A stretch of 64,000 nt of DNA from CAWDVB01 sp963824105 (GTDB taxonomy: Bacteria > Actinomycetota > Actinomycetes > Propionibacteriales > Nocardioidaceae). Below the pieces are notes generated by a model. The model made no database searches and was not told the DNA's origin. It saw nothing but the letters and a program-made list of their open reading frames with translations. The position numbers and the translations under genes were made by a program. Of this stretch, positions 15,685 to 23,790 are shown piece after piece; the first letter of the stretch is position 1, and each line of letters opens with the position of its first letter. Location of the stretch: NCBI GenBank assembly GCA_963824105.1, contig CAWGNN010000006.1:1-64000 (forward strand). The letters are read 5' to 3'.

Positions 15685-18063
15685 CTAGTTGGACCGCTCT
15701 CGAACGACGGTGGCCAGGTCCATCCGCGACAGCGCTCGCATGCCCGGGATCTGAGCGAGCAGCGCCACCGCGACGACCACCAGCGCCGAGACGATGAACG
15801 TCGTGAGCTCGATGTGGTTCTTCATGGTGAACATGTCGCTGTTGAAGGAGTCCAGGGCGGCACCGGACGCGAGGTTCCCGAGCACCAGCCCGGGGATCAC
15901 TCCCACGCCGACCACCAGCACGTTCTCCAGGGTCACCAGCCGCGCCAGCCGGCGCCGGGACACCCCGGCCGCTCGCAGCGTGGCGATCTCCGTGGCTCGT
16001 TCGGCGAGGTTCACCGACATGGTGGCGAACAGGACGGTGAAGGCGAGCAGCCCACCGAGGAGCAGCATCAGCCCGATGAAGGCCCAGAAGAGACCGAGGA
16101 AGTTGTTGGCGACCTGCTGGAGCGCCTTGCTGTCCACGTAGAGGACCACGCCGGGGACCTTCGACAGCGCCGAGCGCATCTGGTCCCGGTCGACGCCGGC
16201 GGCGAAACGGACCAGCACCTGGTTGGGCTGGCTGCCGGGCACCGCCACACTCAGCGCGTCCAGGGAGGCATACACGAAGCTGCCCAGCGGCTCGTCGACG
16301 AAGCCCGCCACGGGGGCGGTCACGGACGACCCGTCGGGAAGCGTGACCGTGAGCGTGTCTCCGGCTGAGACGTCGAGCTTGCTCTGCAATGCCGCGGCGA
16401 CGAGCAGACCGGATGTCGGCAGGGACTCGGTGCGCCCGTTCGGCGCATAGAAGCCGTGCATGGCTGTGTCGGACTGGAACGCGACGATCTCGGTCGCGTA
16501 GTGACGCGCCCCGTTGACCAAGGTGACCGGCAAGGTGAGGGCCGGCTCGGCGTCGGCGACCCCCGTGGTCGACTGGATGCGCTGCACCGAGGCCGCGTCG
16601 ACGGGACCGTTGAAGGTGAGCGAGGCGTCGTCCCGGGTGACATTGTCGAACTGCTGGGACAGCATCACCTTCATCGAGTCGATCATTCCCCAGGAGATGA
16701 GGATCAGGACAAGGGCGAGGATGACGCCGAGCTCGGTGTAGAGGGTCCGGCGCCAGGCTCGCGCCGGCCCCCGGAGCACCAGCCAGGCGCCTGCGGAGAG
16801 GTTGCGGACGAACGGGAACAGCTGCTCGTACCTCGCGGCCCACCGGCCGCCGCCGCTCACCGGCGCGATCCCGCGCATCGCCTCAGCGGGCGTGACACGC
16901 GATGCGGACAGCGCGGGGGCGAGGGCGGAGAGCGCCCCCACCACGACTCCGAAGGCGATGCCCCCGAGGGCGGTGGAGAGCCGGATCTGGACGATCGCGC
17001 TGGGCACGCCGATCTCGGCGGTGTAGAGCTTCGTGATCACACCGGCCAGACCCACCCCGGCGAGCGCGCCGAGCACAGATCCGACGATCCCGACCAGCAG
17101 ACCGGTGCCCAGGTAGTGACGCAGGATGGCGAGGCGGCGATAGCCGTTGGCGCGCATCATGCCGATGATCTGCCGGTCCCGGCCGACCCGGCGGGTCAGG
17201 ACGACGTACGTCGCCAGCCCCGCCGCACCCAGGAAGAGCATCGGGAACATGAAGGCCATCTCCTGGAACCCGGCGATGTCCTCGCCGAGGGCGGCGTTGC
17301 TCGGCTCGTCCGCGCGGGTCTGCGCCGAAGCAGCGCCGAGCTCCTGTGCCTTGGCGGTCAGGGCCGCGTCGTAGGTCGCGTGATCGGCTCGTGCGCTGTC
17401 GGTGTAGTAGAGGGCCACCTGGTTCGGCGCCGTAGCGCCATTGCCCTCGGCGATGCTTCGCGCCAACGCCTCCGGGGTGAAGATCACCCCGAAGGTGTGC
17501 GGAGCGGGCAGGACGTCCTGGCGGCTGGCTGACGGCCAGAGGTACTCCGCCGACGTCACGGTGCCAAGGACGGTGACGTCGTGCCAGCTGCCGCCGTAGA
17601 AGACCCGGACGGTGTCGCCCAGGGTCAGGTGCTCGGTGTCGGCCATGTGCTTCTCGACGAGCACGCCGTTGGGATCACTCGGCGAGAGATAGGTCCCGCT
17701 GTCCACGGTGACCGCGCCGACGGACGGCTGTCCGTCGGCAGGGAGCCCGATTGCCCGGCCCAGGAAGCTGGCACCGCCGGGGGTCTGCACCGGCATGTCG
17801 ACCGAAGTGCGCACCTGGACGGCTTGGACTCCCGGCTCGGAGGAGAGCCCGGCGGCGATCTGCCCGCTGTCGCCGCCGTTCACGGTCAGGTCGGCGAAGT
17901 GCTGGTCGACGAAGTACTGGTTGTAGCTCGCGTCGAGGTTCTTGTACGCGTCGTACGACGCCCCGTAGAGCGATACGCCCAGCAAGATCAGCACGCCCAC
18001 GGCGAAGAGCTGCGCTGGCTGCTTGCGGAGATCGCGCAGCAGCTTGGTGTGGAGGATCTTCAC
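15685..18063 (-). CDS. MacB/FtsX-type ABC transporter permease
   Basis: A 792-residue permease with a duplicated layout: an N-terminal helix, a large extracytoplasmic domain, three helices (about 270-390), a central helix near 440-460, a second extracytoplasmic domain, and three C-terminal helices (about 665-780). The two FtsX-like blocks include LTRRVGRDRQIIGMMRANGYRR and LAERATEIATLRAAGVSRRRL. These proteins act as mechanotransmitters or exporters with a LolD/MacB-like ATPase rather than as classical channels. Its start overlaps the ATPase stop by four bases (ATGA), so it is translationally coupled. The substrate is unknown. Confidence 0.88.
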   Translation of the reverse strand: MKILHTKLLRDLRKQPAQLFAVGVLILLGVSLYGASYDAYKNLDASYNQYFVDQHFADLTVNGGDSGQIAAGLSSEPGVQAVQVRTSVDMPVQTPGGASFLGRAIGLPADGQPSVGAVTVDSGTYLSPSDPNGVLVEKHMADTEHLTLGDTVRVFYGGSWHDVTVLGTVTSAEYLWPSASRQDVLPAPHTFGVIFTPEALARSIAEGNGATAPNQVALYYTDSARADHATYDAALTAKAQELGAASAQTRADEPSNAALGEDIAGFQEMAFMFPMLFLGAAGLATYVVLTRRVGRDRQIIGMMRANGYRRLAILRHYLGTGLLVGIVGSVLGALAGVGLAGVITKLYTAEIGVPSAIVQIRLSTALGGIAFGVVVGALSALAPALSASRVTPAEAMRGIAPVSGGGRWAARYEQLFPFVRNLSAGAWLVLRGPARAWRRTLYTELGVILALVLILISWGMIDSMKVMLSQQFDNVTRDDASLTFNGPVDAASVQRIQSTTGVADAEPALTLPVTLVNGARHYATEIVAFQSDTAMHGFYAPNGRTESLPTSGLLVAAALQSKLDVSAGDTLTVTLPDGSSVTAPVAGFVDEPLGSFVYASLDALSVAVPGSQPNQVLVRFAAGVDRDQMRSALSKVPGVVLYVDSKALQQVANNFLGLFWAFIGLMLLLGGLLAFTVLFATMSVNLAERATEIATLRAAGVSRRRLARLVTLENVLVVGVGVIPGLVLGNLASGAALDSFNSDMFTMKNHIELTTFIVSALVVVAVALLAQIPGMRALSRMDLATVVRERSN

Positions 18064-18788
18064 CAGGAGACCTCCTGGGCATCGATCGGATGCTCGTTGC
18101 GGATCGTCTCCACGATCTCGCCCGACCGCACCCGCAGCACCAGGTCGGCCATCCCGCCGATCGCGGCGTTGTGGGTCACCATCAGCACGGTGCGACCTTG
18201 AGCGTTGAGGTGCTGCAGGACACCGAGGACCTCCTGGCCGGTCTCCAGATCCAGGGCCCCCGTCGGCTCGTCACACAGCAGCAGGCTCGGGTTCTTCGCG
18301 ACGGCGCGGGCGATCGCCACCCGCTGTTGCTCGCCGCCCGACAGCTGCGACGGGAACCGGTTGCCGTGGGCGCCCAGGCCCACCGCCTCCAGGGCGGCTC
18401 GAGAAGACTCCCGGTCGCCGTGCCCGGTCAGCTCCGCGATGAGGCGCACGTTCTCCTCGGCGGTGAGGGTGGGGACCAGGTTGAAGAACTGGAAGACGAA
18501 CCCGACCACGTCACGGCGGAACTCCGTCCTGCCCCGGTCGTCGAGGTCGTTGAGCGAACGCGAGTCCACCGTGAGGGATCCCGAGGTCGGGGTGTCGATG
18601 CCACCGATCATGTTGAGCAACGTCGTCTTCCCCGAGCCGCTGGGGCCGAGGATCACGACGAGCTCGCCGCGCCGGATCTCGACGTTCGCATCGCGCAGGG
18701 CATGTACGGCGGTCTCCCCCTTGCCGTAGGTCTTGCCCAGGTCGTGCGTCTCGATGATGGTCGCGGCTTGGGTCGCGGTCGCGGTCAC
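18060..18788 (-). CDS. MacB/LolD-type ABC transporter ATPase
   Basis: A 242-residue nucleotide-binding subunit. Walker A is GPSGSGKTT, the Q-loop is in FVFQFFNLVPTLTAEENV (a LolD/MacB hallmark), the signature is LSGGEQQRVAIARA, Walker B is LLLCDEPTGALD, and the switch histidine is in MVTHN. It pairs with the adjacent FtsX-type permease to power export or envelope remodelling. ATG at 18788 overlaps the stop of the upstream TetR gene by four bases, giving a tetR-ATPase-permease operon. Confidence 0.92.
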   Translation of the reverse strand: MTATATQAATIIETHDLGKTYGKGETAVHALRDANVEIRRGELVVILGPSGSGKTTLLNMIGGIDTPTSGSLTVDSRSLNDLDDRGRTEFRRDVVGFVFQFFNLVPTLTAEENVRLIAELTGHGDRESSRAALEAVGLGAHGNRFPSQLSGGEQQRVAIARAVAKNPSLLLCDEPTGALDLETGQEVLGVLQHLNAQGRTVLMVTHNAAIGGMADLVLRVRSGEIVETIRNEHPIDAQEVSW

Positions 18789-19414
18789 GTGCTCCTCCTT
18801 GGGGCTGTTCTCCGGTGCCCGTCGTGGGACCTGTCGTGGACGGGGGCAAGCGAGTCAGAGATGGCGGCGGTCGCGCCGACGATGTCGAGGTCGGGCTGGA
18901 TGTACATGTGCAGCATCAGCCCGTCGATGAGCGCGGCCAGGGCGGCAGCGAGCTGTCCGGCATCCACATCGTCGCGGAGCTGGCCGCCCCGCTGAGCCTG
19001 GGCGATGACGTCGGCCATGAAGACACGGATCCCGGCCAGCGCCTCGGCCATCACCGGACGGACGGAGTCGTCCCGGACCGCCTCGCCCATCGCCTGCACC
19101 AGCACGCGGTCGCCGTCGGAGATCTGGTCCGGCGAGGAGCTGAGCTGACGCATCGCCTCGACCAGGCCGTCGCGGACGTTCGGTGCTGCGGAGATCGCCT
19201 GCAGCGCCCCGGCCGCCTCGTCCTGCATGACCTGGACGAGAGCCTGGCGTCTGAGCTCCTCCACGCTCCCGAAGTGATAGTGGACCACCCCGCTGTTGAC
19301 CCCGGCCTCCTGCGCGACTGCTCGGGTGGTCGCGGCCTTCCAGCCCGACGACCCGATGACTCGGATGGTGGCGCGCACCAAGCGATCACGCGTCTCCGCG
19401 CCCCGCTCCTTCAT
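18785..19414 (-). CDS. TetR-family transcriptional regulator of the adjacent ABC exporter
   Basis: About 209 residues. The N-terminal helix-turn-helix (about residues 8-55, RDRLVRATIRVIGSSGWKAATTRAVAQEAGVNSGVVHYHFGSVEEL) is a clear TetR domain; the rest is the helical ligand-binding domain. ATG at 19414 is chosen; GTG at 19423 is an alternative, and both have weak ribosome sites. It heads the operon with the ABC ATPase and permease through ATGA overlaps, so it likely senses an exported compound or envelope stress and represses its own operon. Four 13-base repeats at 19454-19505 are candidate operators. Confidence 0.9.
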   Translation of the reverse strand: MKERGAETRDRLVRATIRVIGSSGWKAATTRAVAQEAGVNSGVVHYHFGSVEELRRQALVQVMQDEAAGALQAISAAPNVRDGLVEAMRQLSSSPDQISDGDRVLVQAMGEAVRDDSVRPVMAEALAGIRVFMADVIAQAQRGGQLRDDVDAGQLAAALAALIDGLMLHMYIQPDLDIVGATAAISDSLAPVHDRSHDGHRRTAPRRST

Positions 19415-19453
19415 CGTCTCCACGTCGGCTCGCTGTCGTCCGGTGCGGCCCCG

Positions 19454-19505
19454 CGCTTTGGCCAATCGTCTTGGTCCTACGCTTTGGTCTACCGCTTTGG
19501 TCGGA
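19454..19505 (-). promoter_or_regulatory. Four 13-base iterons upstream of tetR
   Basis: On the plus strand, CGCTTTGGCC, CGTCTTGGTC, CGCTTTGGTC and CGCTTTGGTC begin at 19454, 19467, 19480 and 19493, exactly 13 bases apart. Each is followed by three variable bases. The array lies 40 to 91 bases upstream of the TetR start. A small palindrome, TTGGCCAA, overlaps the first unit. It may be a regulator-binding array. Confidence 0.6.
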
Positions 19506-19520
19506 TGCCCAAGCGCCAGG

Positions 19521-20462
19521 CTAGCCCTCGGCGCCGCTCCGGGCAACCACCTCGACGAGGTCGGCGACACGGTCCACCCGAGCGGGGTCATCCCAGGGGA
19601 CCCAGCTGACGCGGGCGTCCTTGCGGAACCAGCTGTCCTGCCGCCGAGCGAAGCGACGGGTTCCCCGCACGGTCGCCTCGAGGGCCTCTTCCTCGGTGCA
19701 CTCCCCCGCGAGGTAGCCGAGCACCTGCTGGTAGCCGAGTGCCCGTGAGGCAGTCCGCCCGTCACGCAGCCCGATCCGCTCCAAGGCACGTACCTCGTCG
19801 ACGAGGCCGGCCTCGAACATGTGCCGGACCCGGGCCGTGATCCGGGAGTCCAGGGTGGGACGGTCGATGTCCACCCCGACCTGGAGGACCGGGTCGAAGA
19901 AGTACTCCTTGGCGGGCAGGGAGGCCGAGAACGGTCGGCCGGACACCTCGATGGCCTCCAGCGCACGAACGATGCGGCGCCCGTTGCTGGACAGGATGCG
20001 TGCGGCCGCCTCAGGGTCGCGCTCGGCGAGCACGGTGTGCAGTGCCTGCGGGCCACGGGCATCGAGCTCGGCCTGCCAGCGGGCGCGGACCTCCTCGGAT
20101 CGACCCGGGAACTCGAACCGGTCCAGGATCGCCCGGGTGTAGAGAGCCGAGCCCCCCACGAGGACTGGGACGACCCCTCCAGAGCGCAGCCGTCCGATCG
20201 TCTCTCGCGCCAGCGCCTGAAACTCGGCCACGGTCGCGGTCGCGGTGACCTCGAGCAGGTCGAGGAGATGGTGCGGGATCCCACGACGCTCGGACTCGGG
20301 CAGCTTCGCAGTGCCGATGTCCATGCCGCGGTACACCTGCATCGCGTCGGTATTGACGATCTCGCCGCCCAGTCGCTCGGCCAGATCCAAGGACAGCGCG
20401 GTCTTCCCCGCGGCGGTCGGGCCGACGATCGCGACGATCGGGACCGGTCCGGCATCGCGCAT
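19521..20462 (-). CDS. miaA: tRNA dimethylallyltransferase
   Basis: A 313-residue enzyme that adds a dimethylallyl group to A37 of tRNAs reading UNN codons. The P-loop is GPTAAGKTALS near residue 14; NTDAMQVYRGMDIGTAK is the substrate-binding signature. Later landmarks are VLVGGSALYTRAI and the C-terminal RRFARRQDSWFRKD. MiaB, whose gene lies nearby, methylthiolates the same base. The start at 20462 is 32 bases from the divergent Nudix gene. Confidence 0.96.
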   Translation of the reverse strand: MRDAGPVPIVAIVGPTAAGKTALSLDLAERLGGEIVNTDAMQVYRGMDIGTAKLPESERRGIPHHLLDLLEVTATATVAEFQALARETIGRLRSGGVVPVLVGGSALYTRAILDRFEFPGRSEEVRARWQAELDARGPQALHTVLAERDPEAAARILSSNGRRIVRALEAIEVSGRPFSASLPAKEYFFDPVLQVGVDIDRPTLDSRITARVRHMFEAGLVDEVRALERIGLRDGRTASRALGYQQVLGYLAGECTEEEALEATVRGTRRFARRQDSWFRKDARVSWVPWDDPARVDRVADLVEVVARSGAEG

Positions 20463-20476
20463 GGGTCGAGTGTCGC

Positions 20477-20486
20477 AGGCTAGGGT
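20477..20486. promoter_or_regulatory. Overlapping divergent -10 boxes of miaA and the Nudix gene
   Basis: AGGCTAGGGT reads as TAGGGT on the plus strand (20481-20486), eight bases before GTG at 20495. On the minus strand it reads as TAGCCT (20477-20482), 14 bases before the miaA start. The two hexamers share two bases, so the promoters probably exclude each other. Confidence 0.45.
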
Positions 20487-20494
20487 CCGTGGTC

Positions 20495-21031
20495 GTGACC
20501 GAGATCCCCGCGTCGCCGCCGGATCCGGCTGGTGGAACCAGCCCGGAGCACTACACCCCGCGGTCGACCAGCATGTTCAGCCTGGTGCCAGCCTCCTATG
20601 TCCTGCTCCTTCGTCCCGGGCCGAACGGGGACGAGGTGCTGCTACAGCTACGGCAGAACACCGGGTTCATGGACGGCCACTGGGCGGCCGGAGCGGCCGG
20701 GCACGTCGAGCCCGGGGAGTCCGCCGAGGCCGCGGCGCGACGCGAGGCCCGCGAAGAGCTTGGACTCGAGTCGGTAGAACTGCGCTTCGACCTGACTCTG
20801 CAACGCAGCCTCAACCCACCCGGCGGGGAGCGTCGGCTCATCGATGAGCGGGTGGACTTCTTCTTCTCGGCCCGCACGTGGAGCGGGGAGCCCCGGATCA
20901 CCGAACCCGACAAGTGCGCCGACCTGCGCTGGTGGCCGTTGATCGCGCTGCCCGAACCAGTGGTCCCGCACGAGCGCCTCGTCCTGGGCCATCTGGGCAC
21001 CGATACGCGGTTCCTCACCTACGGCCTGTGA
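20495..21031 (+). CDS. Nudix hydrolase
   Basis: About 178 residues with a complete Nudix box, G(x5)E(x7)REAREELGL, beginning at GHVEPGESAEAAARREAREELGL. The glutamates bind the metals that hydrolyse a nucleoside diphosphate linked to another group. The flanking FMDGHWAAGAAGHVE and DLRWWPLIALPEP resemble bacterial MutT-like housecleaning enzymes acting on NTP-like substrates, but the substrate cannot be read from sequence. GTG at 20495 fits a leaderless start after TAGGGT; GTG at 20489 is also in frame. Confidence 0.87.
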   Translation: MTEIPASPPDPAGGTSPEHYTPRSTSMFSLVPASYVLLLRPGPNGDEVLLQLRQNTGFMDGHWAAGAAGHVEPGESAEAAARREAREELGLESVELRFDLTLQRSLNPPGGERRLIDERVDFFFSARTWSGEPRITEPDKCADLRWWPLIALPEPVVPHERLVLGHLGTDTRFLTYGL

Positions 21032-21056
21032 AGCTCGCCGGCTCCGGGACGCGGCA

Positions 21057-22532
21057 CTACGAACCGAGCGGCACCCCCACCGCGGGCATGCCCAGCGAGA
21101 CGCCGACAGGCGGAGCGGCCGTGCGTGCCTCCCACGCGTCTCCAGAGCGGGTCCGCCGGACCGAGGCGATCGGACCGTCGGCGACCAGGTGGTGCGGCGC
21201 GGCGTAGGTGATCTCGACCTCGACCACGTCCCCGGGACGCACGTCGGCGGGGGCCCCGTCCGCGTCGACCGCCGCGAAGTGGACCAGGCGGTTGTCCGGA
21301 GCCCGACCGGTCAGCCGCCGGGTCGCGGAGTCCTTGCGCCCCTCGCCCTCTGCGACCAGTAGATGCAGCCGTTTGCCGACGAGCCGCTTGTTCTCCTCCC
21401 AGGCGATCTCGTTCACCAGATCGACCAGACGGTCGTAGCGCTCGGCCACCACCTCCGGTGGCACCTGGTCGGCCATCGTGGCGGCCGGAGTTCCGGGTCG
21501 CGGGGAGTACTGGAAGGTGAACGCCTGCGAGAAGCGGGCCTCGCGGACCACATCCAGGGTCGCCTGGTGGTCCTCCTCGGTCTCGCCCGGGAAGCCCACG
21601 ATGATGTCGGTGCTGATGGCCGCGTCGGGCATCGCAGCCCGGACCCGGTCCAGGATGCCGAGGTACTTCTCTCGTCGGTAGGAGCGCCGCATCGCCTTGA
21701 GGATCCGGTCCGACCCGGACTGCAGCGGCATGTGCAGCTGGTGCATCACGTTCGGCGTCTCGGCCATTGCCGCAATGACGTCATCGGTGAACTCGGCCGG
21801 ATGTGGAGAGGTGAACCGAACCCGCTCCAGGCCCGCGATGTCGCCGCAGGCCCGCAACAGCTTGGAGAACGCCTGCCGGTCGCCGAACTCGACTCCGTAG
21901 GAGTTGACGTTCTGCCCCAACAGGGTCACCTCCGAGACGCCCTCGGCGACGAGCGCCTCGATCTCGGCCAGAATCTCGCCGGGGCGCCGGTCCTTCTCCT
22001 TGCCCCGAAGACTCGGGACGATGCAGAACGTGCAGGTGTTGTTGCAGCCGACCGAGACCGAGACCCACGCCGCGTATGCCGACTCGCGCTTGGTCGGCAG
22101 CGTGGAGGGGAACACCTCCAGCGCCTCGAGGATCTCGACCTGAGACTCTTCTTGCACCCGAGCGCGCTCCAGCAGCACGGGCAGCGAGCCGATGTTGTGT
22201 GTGCCGAAGACCACGTCGACCCAGGGAGCCTTGGTGGTGATGACGTCACGGTCCTTCTGTGCCAGACAGCCGCCGACCGCGATCTGCATGCCGGGATGCT
22301 TCGCCTTCACCGGGGCCAAGTGCCCAAGGTTTCCGTACAGCCGGTTGTCGGCGTTCTCCCGCACCGCACAGGTGTTGAAGACCACGACATCGGGCGCGCC
22401 AAGCTGTTCACCCTCCGGCCCCGCTTCATACCGGACATAGCCCGCGTCCTCCAGCAGTCCGGCGAGCCGCTCGGAGTCGTGGACGTTCATCTGGCACCCG
22501 TAGGTGCGGACTTCGTAGGTGCGCGCGTTCAT
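21057..22532 (-). CDS. miaB: tRNA-2-methylthio-N6-dimethylallyladenosine synthase
   Basis: A 491-residue radical SAM methylthiotransferase acting on tRNA A37 after MiaA. The N-terminal UPF0004 domain provides cysteines in YGCQMN, FNTCAVRE and VGGCLAQ for one iron-sulfur cluster. The radical SAM motif is CNNTCTFC. A TRAM domain follows near 380-460 (KRLVGKRLHLLVAEGEG). A roughly 30-residue C-terminal extension is not typical. The start at 22532 is nine bases after a TACCCT -10-like hexamer. Confidence 0.96.
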   Translation of the reverse strand: MNARTYEVRTYGCQMNVHDSERLAGLLEDAGYVRYEAGPEGEQLGAPDVVVFNTCAVRENADNRLYGNLGHLAPVKAKHPGMQIAVGGCLAQKDRDVITTKAPWVDVVFGTHNIGSLPVLLERARVQEESQVEILEALEVFPSTLPTKRESAYAAWVSVSVGCNNTCTFCIVPSLRGKEKDRRPGEILAEIEALVAEGVSEVTLLGQNVNSYGVEFGDRQAFSKLLRACGDIAGLERVRFTSPHPAEFTDDVIAAMAETPNVMHQLHMPLQSGSDRILKAMRRSYRREKYLGILDRVRAAMPDAAISTDIIVGFPGETEEDHQATLDVVREARFSQAFTFQYSPRPGTPAATMADQVPPEVVAERYDRLVDLVNEIAWEENKRLVGKRLHLLVAEGEGRKDSATRRLTGRAPDNRLVHFAAVDADGAPADVRPGDVVEVEITYAAPHHLVADGPIASVRRTRSGDAWEARTAAPPVGVSLGMPAVGVPLGS

Positions 22533-22621
22533 GACCGGTCAAGGGTACGGCGAGTTCCAGCCCCACCCGAACAGGCGTCACACCCGCATCCGACGCGACC
22601 CCTCGGGCCAGCAGCGCTGGA

Positions 22622-22627
22622 TATGGT
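22622..22627 (+). promoter_or_regulatory. -10 box of the sulfotransferase-like gene, leaderless start
   Basis: TATGGT matches TANNNT and is followed after six bases by GTG at 22634. No ribosome site lies between. Confidence 0.5.
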
Positions 22628-22633
22628 GACCGC

Positions 22634-23764
22634 GTGAGTGAGCGGCGCACCTTCTTCGTCCATATCGGGACGCGCAAGTCGGGAACGACGTCGCTGCAGG
22701 CCTCCTTGACGCGCTCCCGCCAGGCCCTGGCCGAGCAGGACATGGGCTTCCCCTTCGTGGACTGGCCCGATCACCGGGTCTCCCTGGGTGACCCGCTCCT
22801 GCGCGCGACAGGTGACGCTACCGAGGCCCAGGAGGCACTGAGCACGCTGCGGAACTCGGTCGACCGCTGTCGATCCACGACGGAATCGCGACTGCTCGCC
22901 ACGTATGAGGAGCTAGCCGAGCTCGACGAGGAGCGGGTGCGTCTCTTCACCGGCCTCTTCGGAGACTTCGATCTTCGGATCGTCATCACCTGCCGCCACT
23001 GGGGCTCCGCCCTCCCCTCGGAATGGCAACAGTTGGTCAAGGAGCGACTGACCGGCTCGACGTTCCCCGAGTTCCTGGACGCCGTCCAGGACGGTCGCGG
23101 CCGAGATTCAGAGCTCTTCCGGGGGCGACACGATGTTGTCGCCATCGCCGATCGTTGGGCGAGATCGGTGGGCCGGGAGAACGTCATCATCGTGCCCCTT
23201 CCCGCACGGATGACTGACCCGGACCTTCTTCCGCGGCTGATCTGCTCGCTGATCGAGGTCGACCCGGAGTCGCTCACGAAGCCGCCCCGGACGATGAACT
23301 CCTCTCTCGGCTATGCGGCCGCTGAGACACTGCGCCGCGTCTACCTCGATCAAGGGGACCGCATCCCGGACTTCGTGAAGCACTTCCGGACCTTCCCTTA
23401 CCGCAAGTTCATGCAACGATCCCTCATGCAGGCAGGAGGGGCCGCGGCGCGGCTCCCTGAGGAACATCGCGACTGGGTCGAGGCTGAGGCGCACCGCACC
23501 GTCGCAGCCCTTCTGTCCGGCGGTCACAGAATCGCCGGTGATCTCGACGACCTGATCCCCACCCAGTGGGACCCACCCACGCCGCCCCCGAGCGAGACCG
23601 AGATCGCGACGGTGGCCACGGCACTGGCCGCGGATCTCTCCCTGCAGTTGACCGCCGGGGCCACGCCGCCCGAGGACCTCGGCGCGCCCGAGCACGCACG
23701 CCGGCCCACTCCTGCAGCCGGGCACCCAGGGCCATCGCGACGCAAGCCCCGCTGGCGTCGCTAG
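22634..23764 (+). CDS. Sulfotransferase-like protein
   Basis: A 376-residue protein whose N-terminus, FFVHIGTRKSGTTSLQASL, is a good match to the 5'-phosphosulfate-binding loop of PAPS-dependent sulfotransferases. A second segment, IVITCRHWGSALPSEWQQLVKE, fits the 3'-phosphate-binding region. The last 60 residues are Pro/Ala-rich and end in a basic RRKPRWRR tail. It would transfer sulfate from PAPS to a carbohydrate or other acceptor, but the acceptor is unknown. It stands alone, flanked by miaB and an mptB-like gene. Two -AGC-rich helices near 290-330 give no further clue. Confidence 0.7.
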   Translation: MSERRTFFVHIGTRKSGTTSLQASLTRSRQALAEQDMGFPFVDWPDHRVSLGDPLLRATGDATEAQEALSTLRNSVDRCRSTTESRLLATYEELAELDEERVRLFTGLFGDFDLRIVITCRHWGSALPSEWQQLVKERLTGSTFPEFLDAVQDGRGRDSELFRGRHDVVAIADRWARSVGRENVIIVPLPARMTDPDLLPRLICSLIEVDPESLTKPPRTMNSSLGYAAAETLRRVYLDQGDRIPDFVKHFRTFPYRKFMQRSLMQAGGAAARLPEEHRDWVEAEAHRTVAALLSGGHRIAGDLDDLIPTQWDPPTPPPSETEIATVATALAADLSLQLTAGATPPEDLGAPEHARRPTPAAGHPGPSRRKPRWRR

Positions 23765-23790
23765 ATGCCTCTGAGTCTCGGGTCCCTTGT

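Noticed and set aside
21363..22637. Long open frame opposite miaB
   Set aside because: Antisense shadow of miaB with no recognisable domain.
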